Positions 26,230 to 34,261 of a DNA stretch of 64,000 bases are shown piece by piece; the first letter of the stretch is position 1; every line of letters begins with the position of its first letter. Under the pieces are notes generated by a model. It ran no database searches. It was not told where the DNA came from and was given only the letters and a program-made list of their open reading frames with translations. Origin of the DNA: Priestia megaterium (GTDB lineage: Bacteria > Bacillota > Bacilli > Bacillales > Bacillaceae_H); contig NZ_CP085442.1 of assembly GCF_023824195.1 (NCBI RefSeq), positions 1,712,001-1,776,000 on the forward strand, in the 5' to 3' direction. Both the position numbers and the translations under genes were made by a program.

Positions 26230-26325
26230 GAAAGTAACAGAGATAATATATTAGAAACTTGGAATCTGATTTACCATAACGATATAGCAGATGTTATTTA
26301 AAAGATAGTAGATCCGAATAAATAG
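26230..26325 (+). pseudogene. C-terminal remnant of a sugar-binding protein gene
   Basis: The frame reads ESNRDNILETWNLIYHNDIADVI, stop (26299-26301), KIVDPNK, stop. It aligns with the end of the solute-binding domain of the hybrid kinase (KENIIDAWQLVYHEDAPDII). It is therefore the decayed tail of an RbsB-type binding-protein gene that once followed the isomerase gene. Confidence 0.6.
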
Positions 26326-26351
26326 ACTACTTTTATAGGAGGAGAATAAAA

Positions 26352-27533
26352 ATGAAAAAGTTAAACGTAGGTATGATTGGCGGAGGATTTATGGGGAAGG
26401 CGCATGCACTTGCTTATGCAGGTATGCCAATGTTTTTTTGGCCGGCACCAGCAATTCCTCATCGACACACAGTCGTTGATGTGACCGAAGAGTTAGCAAA
26501 AGATGCAGCGGAACGTTTAGGATTTGAAAACTATTCATCTGATTGGAGAAAGGTAGTAGAAGATCCTGAAATTGATATTATTGATATTGTAACACCAAAT
26601 GACTCTCATGCAGAGATTGCCATCGCAGCTGCCAAAGCAGGTAAACATATCATTTCAGAAAAACCGTTAGCACGAACTGCAGCAGAAGCAAAAACAATGC
26701 TTGACGCAGTAAAAGAAGCAGGTGTTAAACATATGGTGGCATTTAACTATCGCAGAACACCAGCCGTTGCTCTAGCAAAAAAATATATTGAAGAAGGAAG
26801 AATTGGAAAAATTTTAAACTTCCGAGGTACGTACCTGCAAGACTGGTCTGCGGATCCTAACTCACCTTTATCATGGCGCTTCCAAAAAGAACGAGCTGGT
26901 TCAGGTGCATTAGGTGATATCGGAACACATGTGATCGACTATGCAAGATATCTTGTGGGTGACATTTCAGAGGTAATGGCTGTTGCAAAGACATGGATTG
27001 GTGAAAGACCGATTCAAAGTGGCGGTGTAGATAAACTAGGAACAGTAAAAGCAGAAGCTGATGTACCAAAGGGTAAAGTTGATGTAGACGATGAGTTTTC
27101 AACTTTAATTAAATTTGATAACGGCGCAGTAGGAAGTATTGAAGCGACTCGTAATGCCTGGGGTCGCAACAACTTCTTAACATTTGAAATTCACGGAGAG
27201 AAAGGTTCATTATACTTTAACTATGAACGCCGTGATGAGCTTCAAGTATGTTTCTCTGATGATCCAAGTGATAGCCGCGGATTCAGAACGGTTTATACAG
27301 GACCTGCACATCCATATGGAGAAGGTCTATGGCCAATCCCAGCATTAGGGATTGGCTACGGGGAAACAAAAATTATTGAAACATATGATTTCCTCAAATC
27401 AATCGCTGAAGATACAAGCGTATCACCAGATTTTGAAGACGGTTATCAAATCGCTGTTATTTCAGATGCTATCCTTGAATCAGCTGAAAAAGGTGTATGG
27501 GTTAATCTTACAGAAAATTTAGTGAAAGCTTAA
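26352..27533 (+). CDS. Gfo/Idh/MocA family dehydrogenase 1
   Basis: NAD(P)-dependent sugar or cyclitol dehydrogenase, 393 residues. Rossmann motif GGGFMG (10-15), catalytic-region EKP (103-105, Lys104), GDIGTHVIDYARYL with the active-site Asp/His segment. An insertion around residues 215-245 (QSGGVDKLGTV, ADVPKGKVDVDDE) is also found in the paralogue at 27717. Start ATG 26352 behind AGGAGGAG. It belongs to the LacI-controlled operon. Substrates in this family range from inositols to glycosides oxidised at C3. Confidence 0.9.
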   Translation: MKKLNVGMIGGGFMGKAHALAYAGMPMFFWPAPAIPHRHTVVDVTEELAKDAAERLGFENYSSDWRKVVEDPEIDIIDIVTPNDSHAEIAIAAAKAGKHIISEKPLARTAAEAKTMLDAVKEAGVKHMVAFNYRRTPAVALAKKYIEEGRIGKILNFRGTYLQDWSADPNSPLSWRFQKERAGSGALGDIGTHVIDYARYLVGDISEVMAVAKTWIGERPIQSGGVDKLGTVKAEADVPKGKVDVDDEFSTLIKFDNGAVGSIEATRNAWGRNNFLTFEIHGEKGSLYFNYERRDELQVCFSDDPSDSRGFRTVYTGPAHPYGEGLWPIPALGIGYGETKIIETYDFLKSIAEDTSVSPDFEDGYQIAVISDAILESAEKGVWVNLTENLVKA

Positions 27534-27716
27534 ATAATAGTTTAGTAGTGGCTAGTCCTAGTAGACTAGCCTTTATTAGAAATAGAGTTGTTGATTTGTG
27601 ATTCGGATCAATAAAGACAAGTCAACAAACAGCTATAAAGGTTTTAATTCTCTTTTTAGCTACTACGTAAACAACAGAAATTATAGAAAATACAGTTTAT
27701 TAAGGTGGAGAAAGAA

Positions 27717-28895
27717 ATGGAAAAAATAAAAGTTGGAGTTATTGGGACAGGGTTTATTGGACCTACTCATATTGAGGCTATCAGAAGACTTGGTTTTGTA
27801 GAAGTAGTTGGATTAGCAGAACATGGTCAAGAAGTAGCGGAACAAAAAGCGGTTGAACTTGGAATTCCGAAAGCTTATGGGGATTATCGTGACATGTTAA
27901 AAGACAGTGATATTCAAGTTGTTCATAACTGTACACCTAATCACCTTCACTTTCAAATTAATAAAGAGATTATTCAAGCAGGCAAACATGTGTTATCGGA
28001 GAAACCATTAGCTATGTCTAGTGAAGAGTCGGCCGAGCTATTGAAATTAGCTAAAGAGCACCAGGTCGTACATGGCGTAAACTTTAACTACCGACAATTT
28101 CCGATTGTAAAACAATTAGAAACGATGATCAAAAACGGTGAGTTAGGGAAAGTCAACTTAGTGCACGGAAGTTATTTACAAGACTGGTTATTGTTCGAAA
28201 CAGACTTTAATTGGCGTTTAGCTCCCGAAGTCGGAGGGAAATCACGAGCGGTAGCGGATATCGGTTCTCATTGGTGTGATACAGTTCAATATGTAACAGG
28301 TAAAAAAATTGTCGAAGTTTTTGCTGATCTAGCAACTGTTATACCAGTAAGAAAAAAATCTACTTCTCAAGGATCTACTTTTGGGGGACAAAAAGGACAA
28401 GAAGAAGCATATGAAGATGTTCCGATTAACACAGAAGACTATGCATCTGTTCTTGTACGTTTTGAAGACGGGGTAAAAGGCTTATTTACTGTGTCTCAAG
28501 TAAGTGCAGGGCGAAAAAATAGGCTAAGTTTCGAAATCGCTTGCAGTCAAAATTCTGCTTTTTGGAATCAAGAAGAACCAGAAAAGCTCTGGATCGGCTA
28601 TCGAGATCAACCAAATCAAACTCTTCTTGCAGATCCTGCTTTATTTAATCCTGAAGCAAAATCGTCCATTCATCATCCGGGGGGCCATAATGAAGGCTGG
28701 CCAGATGCATTAAAAAATGGATTGTTGAATTTCTATACCTTTATTCGAGAAGGTAAAAATCCTTTAAGTGATAAAGCCACTTTCGCGACATTTAAAGATG
28801 GACATATGTCCATGTGCATTACCGACGCCATTTTAGCAAGTCATGAACAACAAAAATGGATGAAAGTGAAGGTAAAGCAGGAGGTACGTGCATGA
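27717..28895 (+). CDS. Gfo/Idh/MocA family dehydrogenase 2
   Basis: Second oxidoreductase of the same family, 392 residues, start ATG 27717 behind AAGGTGGAG (the GTG at 27705 is inside the ribosome site). GTGFIG at 10-15, EKP at 96-98, and a shared YLQDW motif in the same place as in dehydrogenase 1. Its stop overlaps the next start as ATGA, so it is translationally coupled to the TIM-barrel gene. Dehydrogenase/isomerase pairs of this sort occur in 3-keto-glycoside (YcjS/YcjR) and cyclitol pathways. Confidence 0.9.
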   Translation: MEKIKVGVIGTGFIGPTHIEAIRRLGFVEVVGLAEHGQEVAEQKAVELGIPKAYGDYRDMLKDSDIQVVHNCTPNHLHFQINKEIIQAGKHVLSEKPLAMSSEESAELLKLAKEHQVVHGVNFNYRQFPIVKQLETMIKNGELGKVNLVHGSYLQDWLLFETDFNWRLAPEVGGKSRAVADIGSHWCDTVQYVTGKKIVEVFADLATVIPVRKKSTSQGSTFGGQKGQEEAYEDVPINTEDYASVLVRFEDGVKGLFTVSQVSAGRKNRLSFEIACSQNSAFWNQEEPEKLWIGYRDQPNQTLLADPALFNPEAKSSIHHPGGHNEGWPDALKNGLLNFYTFIREGKNPLSDKATFATFKDGHMSMCITDAILASHEQQKWMKVKVKQEVRA

Positions 28896-29863
28896 AATTA
28901 GGTGTGTTTACAGTTCTTTATCAAAACTTGCCTTTTGAAGAGATGCTGGACAAACTATGTGAAATGGGTGTAGAGGCCGTTGAATTGGGCACAGGCAATT
29001 ATCCAGGAAACAGTCATTGCAATCCGGATGAATTACTAGAGAACCCGGAAAAATTAAAAACATTTCAAGTTGCCCTTACAAGTAGAGGACTTACAATAAG
29101 TAGTCTAAGTTGTCATGGCAATTTACTGCACCCAAATAAGATGGTTGCCAAAAAGGCTCATGATGTGTGGAGAAAAACAGTTTTATTAGCTGAACGTTTA
29201 GAAGTGCCGGTGATTAATGGATTTTCTGGGTGCCCAGGTGACCACCCAGGTGCCAAAAATCCGAACTGGGTAACCTGTTCTTGGCCGCCGGAATATACGG
29301 AAATCCTAGATTGGCAATGGAATGAAGTAGTCATTCCTTACTGGAAAGAGGAAGTGAAATTTGCAGAGTCACACGGTATCCATCAAATTGCGCTTGAAAT
29401 GCACCCGGGTTTTGTTGTGTATAACCCTGAAACTCTCTTGAAATTAAGAGAACATGCTGGGCCAAGTATTGGAGCTAATTTTGATCCAAGCCATTTAATT
29501 TGGCAAGGGATCAATCCAGTAGAAGCCATTAAAAAACTTGGTCGAGAAGAGGCTATCTTTCATTTTCATGCCAAAGATACGTATTTGGATCAGGCAAATA
29601 TTAGTGTTAATGGAGTATTAGATACAAAACATTACAGTGATACTTTGAATCGTTCATGGACATTTAGATCAGTAGGATATGGTCAAAATGAAAAAATATG
29701 GAAAGATATGGTGAGTGCGCTTCGTGCGGTAGGATATGATTATGTGATATCCATTGAACATGAAGATATGCTAGCTTCGTTAGATGAAGGATTAAGTAAG
29801 GCCATCTCTTTATTAAAAGGCGCACAATTTAAAGAACAATTAACTGAAATGTGGTGGGCGTAA
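28892..29863 (+). CDS. Sugar phosphate isomerase/epimerase 2 (YcjR-like)
   Basis: Xylose-isomerase-like TIM barrel of 323 residues, start ATG 28892 behind AGGAGG, coupled to the preceding gene by an ATGA overlap. Likely metal ligands are in ALEMHPGF, ANFDPSHLIW, FHFHAKDT and SIEHED. The NPDELLENPEKL and SCSWPPEY segments set it apart from the gene at 25399. Its length and pairing with a Gfo/Idh/MocA enzyme recall YcjR, a keto-sugar epimerase, but the assignment is by context. Confidence 0.86.
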   Translation: MKLGVFTVLYQNLPFEEMLDKLCEMGVEAVELGTGNYPGNSHCNPDELLENPEKLKTFQVALTSRGLTISSLSCHGNLLHPNKMVAKKAHDVWRKTVLLAERLEVPVINGFSGCPGDHPGAKNPNWVTCSWPPEYTEILDWQWNEVVIPYWKEEVKFAESHGIHQIALEMHPGFVVYNPETLLKLREHAGPSIGANFDPSHLIWQGINPVEAIKKLGREEAIFHFHAKDTYLDQANISVNGVLDTKHYSDTLNRSWTFRSVGYGQNEKIWKDMVSALRAVGYDYVISIEHEDMLASLDEGLSKAISLLKGAQFKEQLTEMWWA

Positions 29864-29882
29864 GAGTATATTTCCTATATAG

Positions 29883-29918
29883 TTAATGATAAATACCCGG
29901 TTGGGTATTTATCATTAA
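29883..29918 (+). terminator. Strong hairpin between isomerase and transporter
   Basis: Perfect 16-bp stem TTAATGATAAATACCC / GGGTATTTATCATTAA with GGTT loop. No T-run; may reduce rather than stop transcription into the transporter. Confidence 0.65.
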
Positions 29919-29992
29919 ACATTGAAGAGAACCATCTAATGAGTAAATGTGACTATCAGCATTGTTAAATATATAATTTTGAGGTGATTAAA

Positions 29993-31270
29993 ATGAATGC
30001 GATTTCAAAAAGAGAGCAAAACACCAAAGGTCTTCCATCAGCTATGATTTGGGGCTATATCGCAACTCTAATTTTTATGGTAGGAGATGGTCTCGAACAT
30101 GGTTGGCTTTCACCGTATCTTATCGAACATGGCTTAACCGTTCAACAATCTTCTACTCTCTTTGCAGCATACGGAGCTATATTAGCAATCGCCTCCTACT
30201 TTTCGGGTGTCCTTACAGAAGCATGGGGACCGAGAAAGGTTATGATAGCAGGCTTGGTTATCTGGTTAGTTGGTCAAATTCTTTTTATTGAGTATGGTCT
30301 AAAACCGCATAATTATGCAGTTATGTTACCGACTTATGCTATTCGAGGATTTGGTTATCCTTTATTTTGCTATTCGTTTTTAGTTTGGGTTACGTATCGC
30401 AGTCCTGACCGTATTTTAGCTACGGCAATAGGGCTATTTTGGGCAGCATGGAGTGGCGGTCTTTATGTTGTTGGAAGTTATTTTCCAGCGTATATGATTC
30501 CGAAAATCGGATATATCGGATTAATGTGGAGTGCGGTCGTGTGGGTGTTAATCGGTGGATTAATTGGAGTTGTTGTTGTAAAAGGCCAAGTACATGAACG
30601 TGAGGGTAACGGCAAGGAAAAATTGAAAAGTTTACTCAGTGGACTAACTATTTGTATTGAAAATCCAAAAATCGCAATAGGAGGAGTTGTTCGTATAATA
30701 AACTCGACCGGCGTAGGTGCTCTTCCAATCTTTTTCCCTCTATACTTGTCCTCTGAATATGGATACAGTACAGAAGAATGGTTACAAGTATGGGGAACTA
30801 TGTGGGTGGCCAATATCTCTTTTAACTTAGTCATTCCCTATATCAGTGACAAATGGTTAGGTTGGCGAAAGACAATTATGTGGATTGGCAGTGTCGGTTG
30901 CGGTGTAATGACTCTGGTTATGCTTTATACTCCTCAAATGTTCGGGCATAATTTCTGGGCATTAACTGTGGTAGGCATATTTTTTGGAATCGTTCTATGT
31001 GGTTATGTACCACTCTCTGCTCTAGTAAGTTCATTAGCACCTGAAAAGAAAGGCTCAGCTATGGCTATTGTAAGTTTTGGGGCTGGAATGTCTTACTTTA
31101 TTGCACCTGCAATTGTGGGAACATTCATTGGTAGCATGGGTGTACACGGAGTCATGTGGATATTTGCTGGTTTGTATTTTGTTAGTGCTATTTTGATGGT
31201 ATTTATGAAATTACCAGGTGAAGAAAAACAAAACAAAAGCAGTTATTCATCTGAGAAACAAGTCGGTTGA
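29993..31270 (+). CDS. MFS transporter, ribitol/arabinitol-permease-like
   Basis: Twelve-segment major-facilitator transporter of 425 residues, start ATG 29993 behind GAGGTGAT. It aligns with the polyol permease group (RbtT/DalT): IWGYIATLIFMVGDGLEHGW, YAIRGFGYPLFCYSFLV, VRIINSTG, the EWLQVWGTMW segment and FGHNFWAL. It is the last gene of the LacI-controlled cluster, so the substrate is probably a polyol or cyclitol imported with protons and then handled by the two dehydrogenases and isomerases. Confidence 0.87.
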   Translation: MNAISKREQNTKGLPSAMIWGYIATLIFMVGDGLEHGWLSPYLIEHGLTVQQSSTLFAAYGAILAIASYFSGVLTEAWGPRKVMIAGLVIWLVGQILFIEYGLKPHNYAVMLPTYAIRGFGYPLFCYSFLVWVTYRSPDRILATAIGLFWAAWSGGLYVVGSYFPAYMIPKIGYIGLMWSAVVWVLIGGLIGVVVVKGQVHEREGNGKEKLKSLLSGLTICIENPKIAIGGVVRIINSTGVGALPIFFPLYLSSEYGYSTEEWLQVWGTMWVANISFNLVIPYISDKWLGWRKTIMWIGSVGCGVMTLVMLYTPQMFGHNFWALTVVGIFFGIVLCGYVPLSALVSSLAPEKKGSAMAIVSFGAGMSYFIAPAIVGTFIGSMGVHGVMWIFAGLYFVSAILMVFMKLPGEEKQNKSSYSSEKQVG

Positions 31271-31462
31271 AAGTAAGGACAATCTTTTCCTATTAAAACA
31301 TTGTTGTATACTTATACTTAGATAAAAAAATAAACCTACTCAGTTAATGACTAATTAATTAAAGGGAAATTGTATAGGTTTTAGATCGGTAATCTATTTT
31401 ATATACAAGAGAAAAGACAAAAACTAACTTCTGAAAATTAATATTTTACACTTTATTCTTTA

Positions 31463-31478
31463 TGACGACAAATACATC
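31463..31478 (+). promoter_or_regulatory. TGACGACAAATACATC element upstream of small gene
   Basis: TGACGACAAATACATC, identical over 16 nt to the element upstream of recA. It is followed by TTTTTTTACG and points at the small gene at 31656. The 385-bp gap holds nothing else recognisable. Confidence 0.5.
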
Positions 31479-31655
31479 CTTTTTTTACGTTATATGTAAT
31501 AATCAAAACTTATTTTAATGAAACATTTTAATCCTTACATTGATTAAATATCCAACCCTTTCGACTGAATAGAAGTAAAACGTTGAGTGCATCCTCATGA
31601 AATAATGTGAACATGAGCATACTAAACCTATCCAACCCAAACTAGGAGGTACATG

Positions 31656-31832
31656 ATGAAAAATCAGTCTAACAATTCTCAGCCTGTAATAGGGGATGAC
31701 AGATTTAACACTGCTGGATATACTTCTGATGAAGCCAATATCAATATCAATAATGTTCATGGAAAACATCTACCTAACTTCAAAGAGAAAGATTCTACCC
31801 CTGAGAATGAGGGTGCTTCTTCTACGAAATAA
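31656..31832 (+). CDS. 58-residue hydrophilic protein
   Basis: ATG 31656 is five bases after AGGAGGT (an ATG three bases earlier is too close). The product is polar and acidic (QPVIGDDRFNTAGYTSDEAN, then HGKHLPNFKEKD), with no membrane segment or cysteine. Size and composition are like small spore or stress proteins; no family is recognised. A good terminator follows at 31880. Confidence 0.55.
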   Translation: MKNQSNNSQPVIGDDRFNTAGYTSDEANININNVHGKHLPNFKEKDSTPENEGASSTK

Positions 31833-31879
31833 TAAAGTCCTTTCAACGAGAACTTAAAAGGTTTCTCGCCAGTCTGAAA

Positions 31880-31905
31880 AGAAGGTTAATATTTATTAAC
31901 CTTCT
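31880..31905 (+). terminator. Terminator after 58-residue gene
   Basis: Perfect 11-bp stem AGAAGGTTAAT / ATTAACCTTCT with ATTT loop and T-rich tail. Confidence 0.8.
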
Positions 31906-32067
31906 TTCTTTATTATTATTAATTATGACAATACCTAAAAGTATACTTTTTAGTAGCAAGATGAACTACTTATTACTTATAGATTTAGCATAAAGAGTGG
32001 GTTTTTCACCATAGTTATAATAAGGATAAATTACATCTATTAAGCAACCTAAAGGTGGTGAGTTTTT

Positions 32068-32217
32068 ATGAAAAACAGGGATAAAAGACGAAAAAAGAAA
32101 CGTGATTTTTTAAAGGATTACTTAAAAAACAAGTTAGGAAATTGGAAGCCTAGACTTGGCAAAGAGCCTACCTCTAACTCTAAGACGACGACTCAAGAAA
32201 ATAGAAACCTTGATTAG
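32068..32217 (+). CDS. 49-residue highly basic protein
   Basis: ATG 32068 behind AAAGGTGGTGAG. The N-terminus is MKNRDKRRKKKRDFLKDYLK and the tail is Ser/Thr/Asn rich. The strong charge suggests nucleic-acid binding or a small spore protein; no family is recognised. Confidence 0.5.
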   Translation: MKNRDKRRKKKRDFLKDYLKNKLGNWKPRLGKEPTSNSKTTTQENRNLD

Positions 32218-32263
32218 ATAATATTTAGGTGGAGGTATTTAAAGATTTTTCACCATAAAAAAT

Positions 32264-32297
32264 AGCCCCCTTTAGAAGTCTAGCTCTAGAGGGGACT
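32264..32297 (-). terminator. Terminator of HU gene
   Basis: AGTCCCCTCTAGA paired with TCTAAAGGGGGCT (wobbles), followed by ATTTTTT on the minus strand. Confidence 0.7.
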
Positions 32298-32313
32298 TGC
32301 TTATAAGGAATAT

Positions 32314-32586
32314 TTATTTAACAGCTTCTTTTAATTCTTTTCCTGGTTTAAAAGCAGGAACCTTTGAAGCCGGAATTGTCATTTCCTCACCTGTTTGAGG
32401 GTTACGACCTGTACGAGCTGCACGTTCACGTACTTCAAATGTTCCAAATCCAATCAACTGAATTTTTTCCTCTTTCGCAAGTGTGTTAGAAATCGTTTCA
32501 AACAACGCTTCCACAGCTTTTTTAGCATCTTGCTTTGATAGTTCTGCTTGTGTTACAACTGCATCTACTAGTTCAGTTTTATTCAT
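32314..32586 (-). CDS. HU-family DNA-binding protein
   Basis: Histone-like protein of 90 residues that bends and compacts DNA as a dimer. Start ATG 32586 (MNKTELV) behind GAGGTG; an upstream in-frame ATG lacks a ribosome site. The signatures [21 protein letters not shown] and the proline-bearing arm are intact. It is not in the usual hbs neighbourhood, so this is probably an additional HU copy. Upstream it has a TGACGACAAATA element and a large inverted repeat. Confidence 0.94.
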   Translation of the reverse strand: MNKTELVDAVVTQAELSKQDAKKAVEALFETISNTLAKEEKIQLIGFGTFEVRERAARTGRNPQTGEEMTIPASKVPAFKPGKELKEAVK

Positions 32587-32869
32587 ATTCAAACACCTCA
32601 TCCTCTTATTTTTAGATAATATGTAGAGATGCTAACATATCATAGCTTCTACAAGCTTGTCACTTAATAAGATTAGATAAAAAGAAGAAGAATTCCTATT
32701 TTTCCGGGAATCTTCATACTAAGATTTGCTCTGTGGCGAAATGAAGTCCATTATAAAAATAATAAACGTTAGATAATTTTAAAATAACTTGTTAAATGAA
32801 TCTTTAATACCTTTTAATTTTAAAATATAGATAATATTTGTTGTTACATTATTCATAAGAGTAAATAAT

Positions 32870-32912
32870 AATATAAGTAATAGTTAAAAATAGTTTAACT
32901 ATTACTTATATT
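32870..32912. repeat. 19-bp perfect inverted repeat upstream of HU
   Basis: Arms AATATAAGTAATAGTTAAA (32870-32888) and its exact complement (32894-32912), separated by 5 nt. It has no T-run and no adjacent upstream gene; could be a regulatory or replication-type structure. Confidence 0.65.
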
Positions 32913-32938
32913 GTCGAAAAACAATATATTTGTCGTCA
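32913..32938 (-). promoter_or_regulatory. TGACGACAAATA element upstream of HU
   Basis: Read toward HU it begins TGACGACAAATATATTGTTT. It directly abuts the 19-bp inverted repeat, 343 bp from the HU start. The 440-bp gap holds no gene. Confidence 0.5.
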
Positions 32939-33042
32939 TATAGAGTAAACGATAAAACTATAATTTTTATAACGTTTATTCATTTACTCCTTTCTCTGGA
33001 AGACGTTTATGCATTTTAAAAAAAGCTCTCCATTTTATATGA

Positions 33043-33393
33043 ATGGGGATGAGTCGGGGAAAAACCAAAGGTGATGGTGATCCTCATACATTGGAAAGTC
33101 TGCAGAAACAGGTTGATGGCAGTTATATCGAGACAATCAGGTTAGGAGCTGGGATTGTCCTTATCATCGATGAGGAAGGGAAATTGAACGGCAGCAAGCC
33201 CAATTTTGACATCATTGATGATGTTGTCATGGGCGATGCTTTCTTTGTTGGTGAAGGAATGGTGTATAGCGAAATGGATTTCATCGATTTGAAAGATTGG
33301 CAGATTAAATTGATTCTATCTGAAAATGGCATCAAGTTTGATGAACCGAAGAATGAACCTGATTTCAGTTTTGATTTTATATCATGGAAATAA
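33043..33393 (+). CDS. DUF3846-like protein, possibly 5'-truncated
   Basis: A 116-residue ORF resembling DUF3846 proteins found on plasmids and phages (LESLQKQVDGSYIETIRLGA, then LIIDEEGKLNGSKPNF, then DDVVMGDAFFVGEG). The apparent N-terminus (MGMSRGKTKGDGDPHT) has no ribosome site and lacks the usual opening strand, so the 5' end may have been lost. Base use is richer in G and C than the neighbours, as expected for acquired DNA. It is first of three tightly packed genes. Confidence 0.65.
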   Translation: MGMSRGKTKGDGDPHTLESLQKQVDGSYIETIRLGAGIVLIIDEEGKLNGSKPNFDIIDDVVMGDAFFVGEGMVYSEMDFIDLKDWQIKLILSENGIKFDEPKNEPDFSFDFISWK

Positions 33394-33623
33394 TCAGCAA
33401 ATGGACCAAATGGGGGCTGAAAGGGATGAAGAGATTGCTAACGGTGGTGAATCATAGGGAAGCGATGTTTATTATCGATACAAGGTTTCCTCGCGACTTA
33501 TTTTTAGAGCCATCGGGAGGATGTTGGATTGGTATCGATAATTCAACAGGAGAAGCCCGGACGGAAGAATTCAATTCGCTACGGGAGTGCGTGGCATGGT
33601 TAAGGGGAGAAGATGAGGAATGA
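33384..33623 (+). CDS. Small plasmid/phage-type protein
   Basis: A 79-residue ORF overlapping the previous gene by 10 bp; an internal ATG at 33426 would give 65 residues (MKRLLTVVNHREAMFIID). It is acidic at the end (WLRGEDEE), with no known family. It is coupled to the next gene by an ATGA overlap, so it is part of a small operon of mobile-element style. Confidence 0.55.
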   Translation: MEIISKWTKWGLKGMKRLLTVVNHREAMFIIDTRFPRDLFLEPSGGCWIGIDNSTGEARTEEFNSLRECVAWLRGEDEE

Positions 33624-33841
33624 AAGAGTTAATCGGATTATTGGGGGATTTGGTACCAGAAGGGAAAACCGTTATCTGTCTGGATAATGAAACAAGGGCT
33701 CGTCTGGACGAGATTTATGAGGAAATGAACGAATTACTTATATCTGCCGATGAAATCAATGCAGAGAGGGGCATGAGTACGGTCGCTATGGGCTTTAGTC
33801 CCTATTATATAGAGAGAATTCAGAACGGATCCTTGGTTTAA
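33620..33841 (+). CDS. Small plasmid/phage-type protein, C-terminus frameshifted
   Basis: A 73-residue ORF starting in the stop of the preceding gene (ATGA). It contains LIGLLGDLVPEGKTVICLDN and TRARLDEIYEEMNELL. The frame closes at 33841, but the following 99 bp in another frame read as a plausible continuation, so the gene has probably suffered a frameshift near its end. Confidence 0.5.
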   Translation: MKELIGLLGDLVPEGKTVICLDNETRARLDEIYEEMNELLISADEINAERGMSTVAMGFSPYYIERIQNGSLV

Positions 33842-33939
33842 TTCATGAGGTTGAGAACAGCTCTAAAAAGTTGAATGAAATGATGAAAATAACCTATCCA
33901 GATTATTGGGATATCGATGATGAGGAATTACCATTCTAG
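33841..33939 (+). pseudogene. Frameshifted tail of the preceding gene
   Basis: Open frame IHEVENSSKKLNEMMKITYP followed by DYWDIDDEELPF and a stop. It has no start codon or ribosome site, yet is protein-like and in the same direction. Confidence 0.45.
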
Positions 33940-33951
33940 GGGGAAATATAG

Positions 33952-34188
33952 ATGATGAAAAAATATAGTGAAAGAATATACTTAAAGTAATGGGGCAGGT
34001 TAGTTGAAGAAGAAATTCTTGCCTTGGCTATGGATAACAGATGTTATAAAACTATGCAGAACCCGAAGGAACAAAAGCGGAAGCGTGTAGATGAGAGGCG
34101 TGAGTCTAGACAAGCTGGCGAGAAGGTTTGCTCTTTAGTCTTCTTGACGGATTGGCTTATAACCGCGCTGGAGCTGGACATCTCATAA
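33952..34188 (+). pseudogene. Decayed small gene
   Basis: ATG 33952 behind AGGGGGA opens MMKKYSERIYLK, then a stop (TAA) at codon 13. The same frame continues as WGRLVEEEILALAMDNRCY and KQKRKRVDERRESRQAGEKV-like sequence to 34188. An intact ancestor of 78 residues is likely. Family unknown. Confidence 0.45.
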
Positions 34189-34204
34189 AATATAAAAGAA
34201 TAAG

Positions 34205-34252
34205 CACAGGGACAGCTCTACTTCTTCAAAGAGGAAAGAATCCGTCCCTGTG
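34205..34252 (-). terminator. Hairpin after SDR gene, REP-like
   Basis: CACAGGGAC / GTCCCTGTG arms with a 30-nt loop, 10 bp past the SDR stop on minus. Sequences of this kind (GGGAC...GTCCC) recur in Bacillus genomes and may be REP-type remnants. Confidence 0.5.
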
Positions 34253-34261
34253 ATTAAAAAC

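Noticed and set aside
31463..32938. TGACGACAAATA copies as terminal inverted repeats of a transposon carrying HU
   Set aside because: The two copies are inverted, but no transposase or target duplication is seen, and other copies occur singly upstream of genes.
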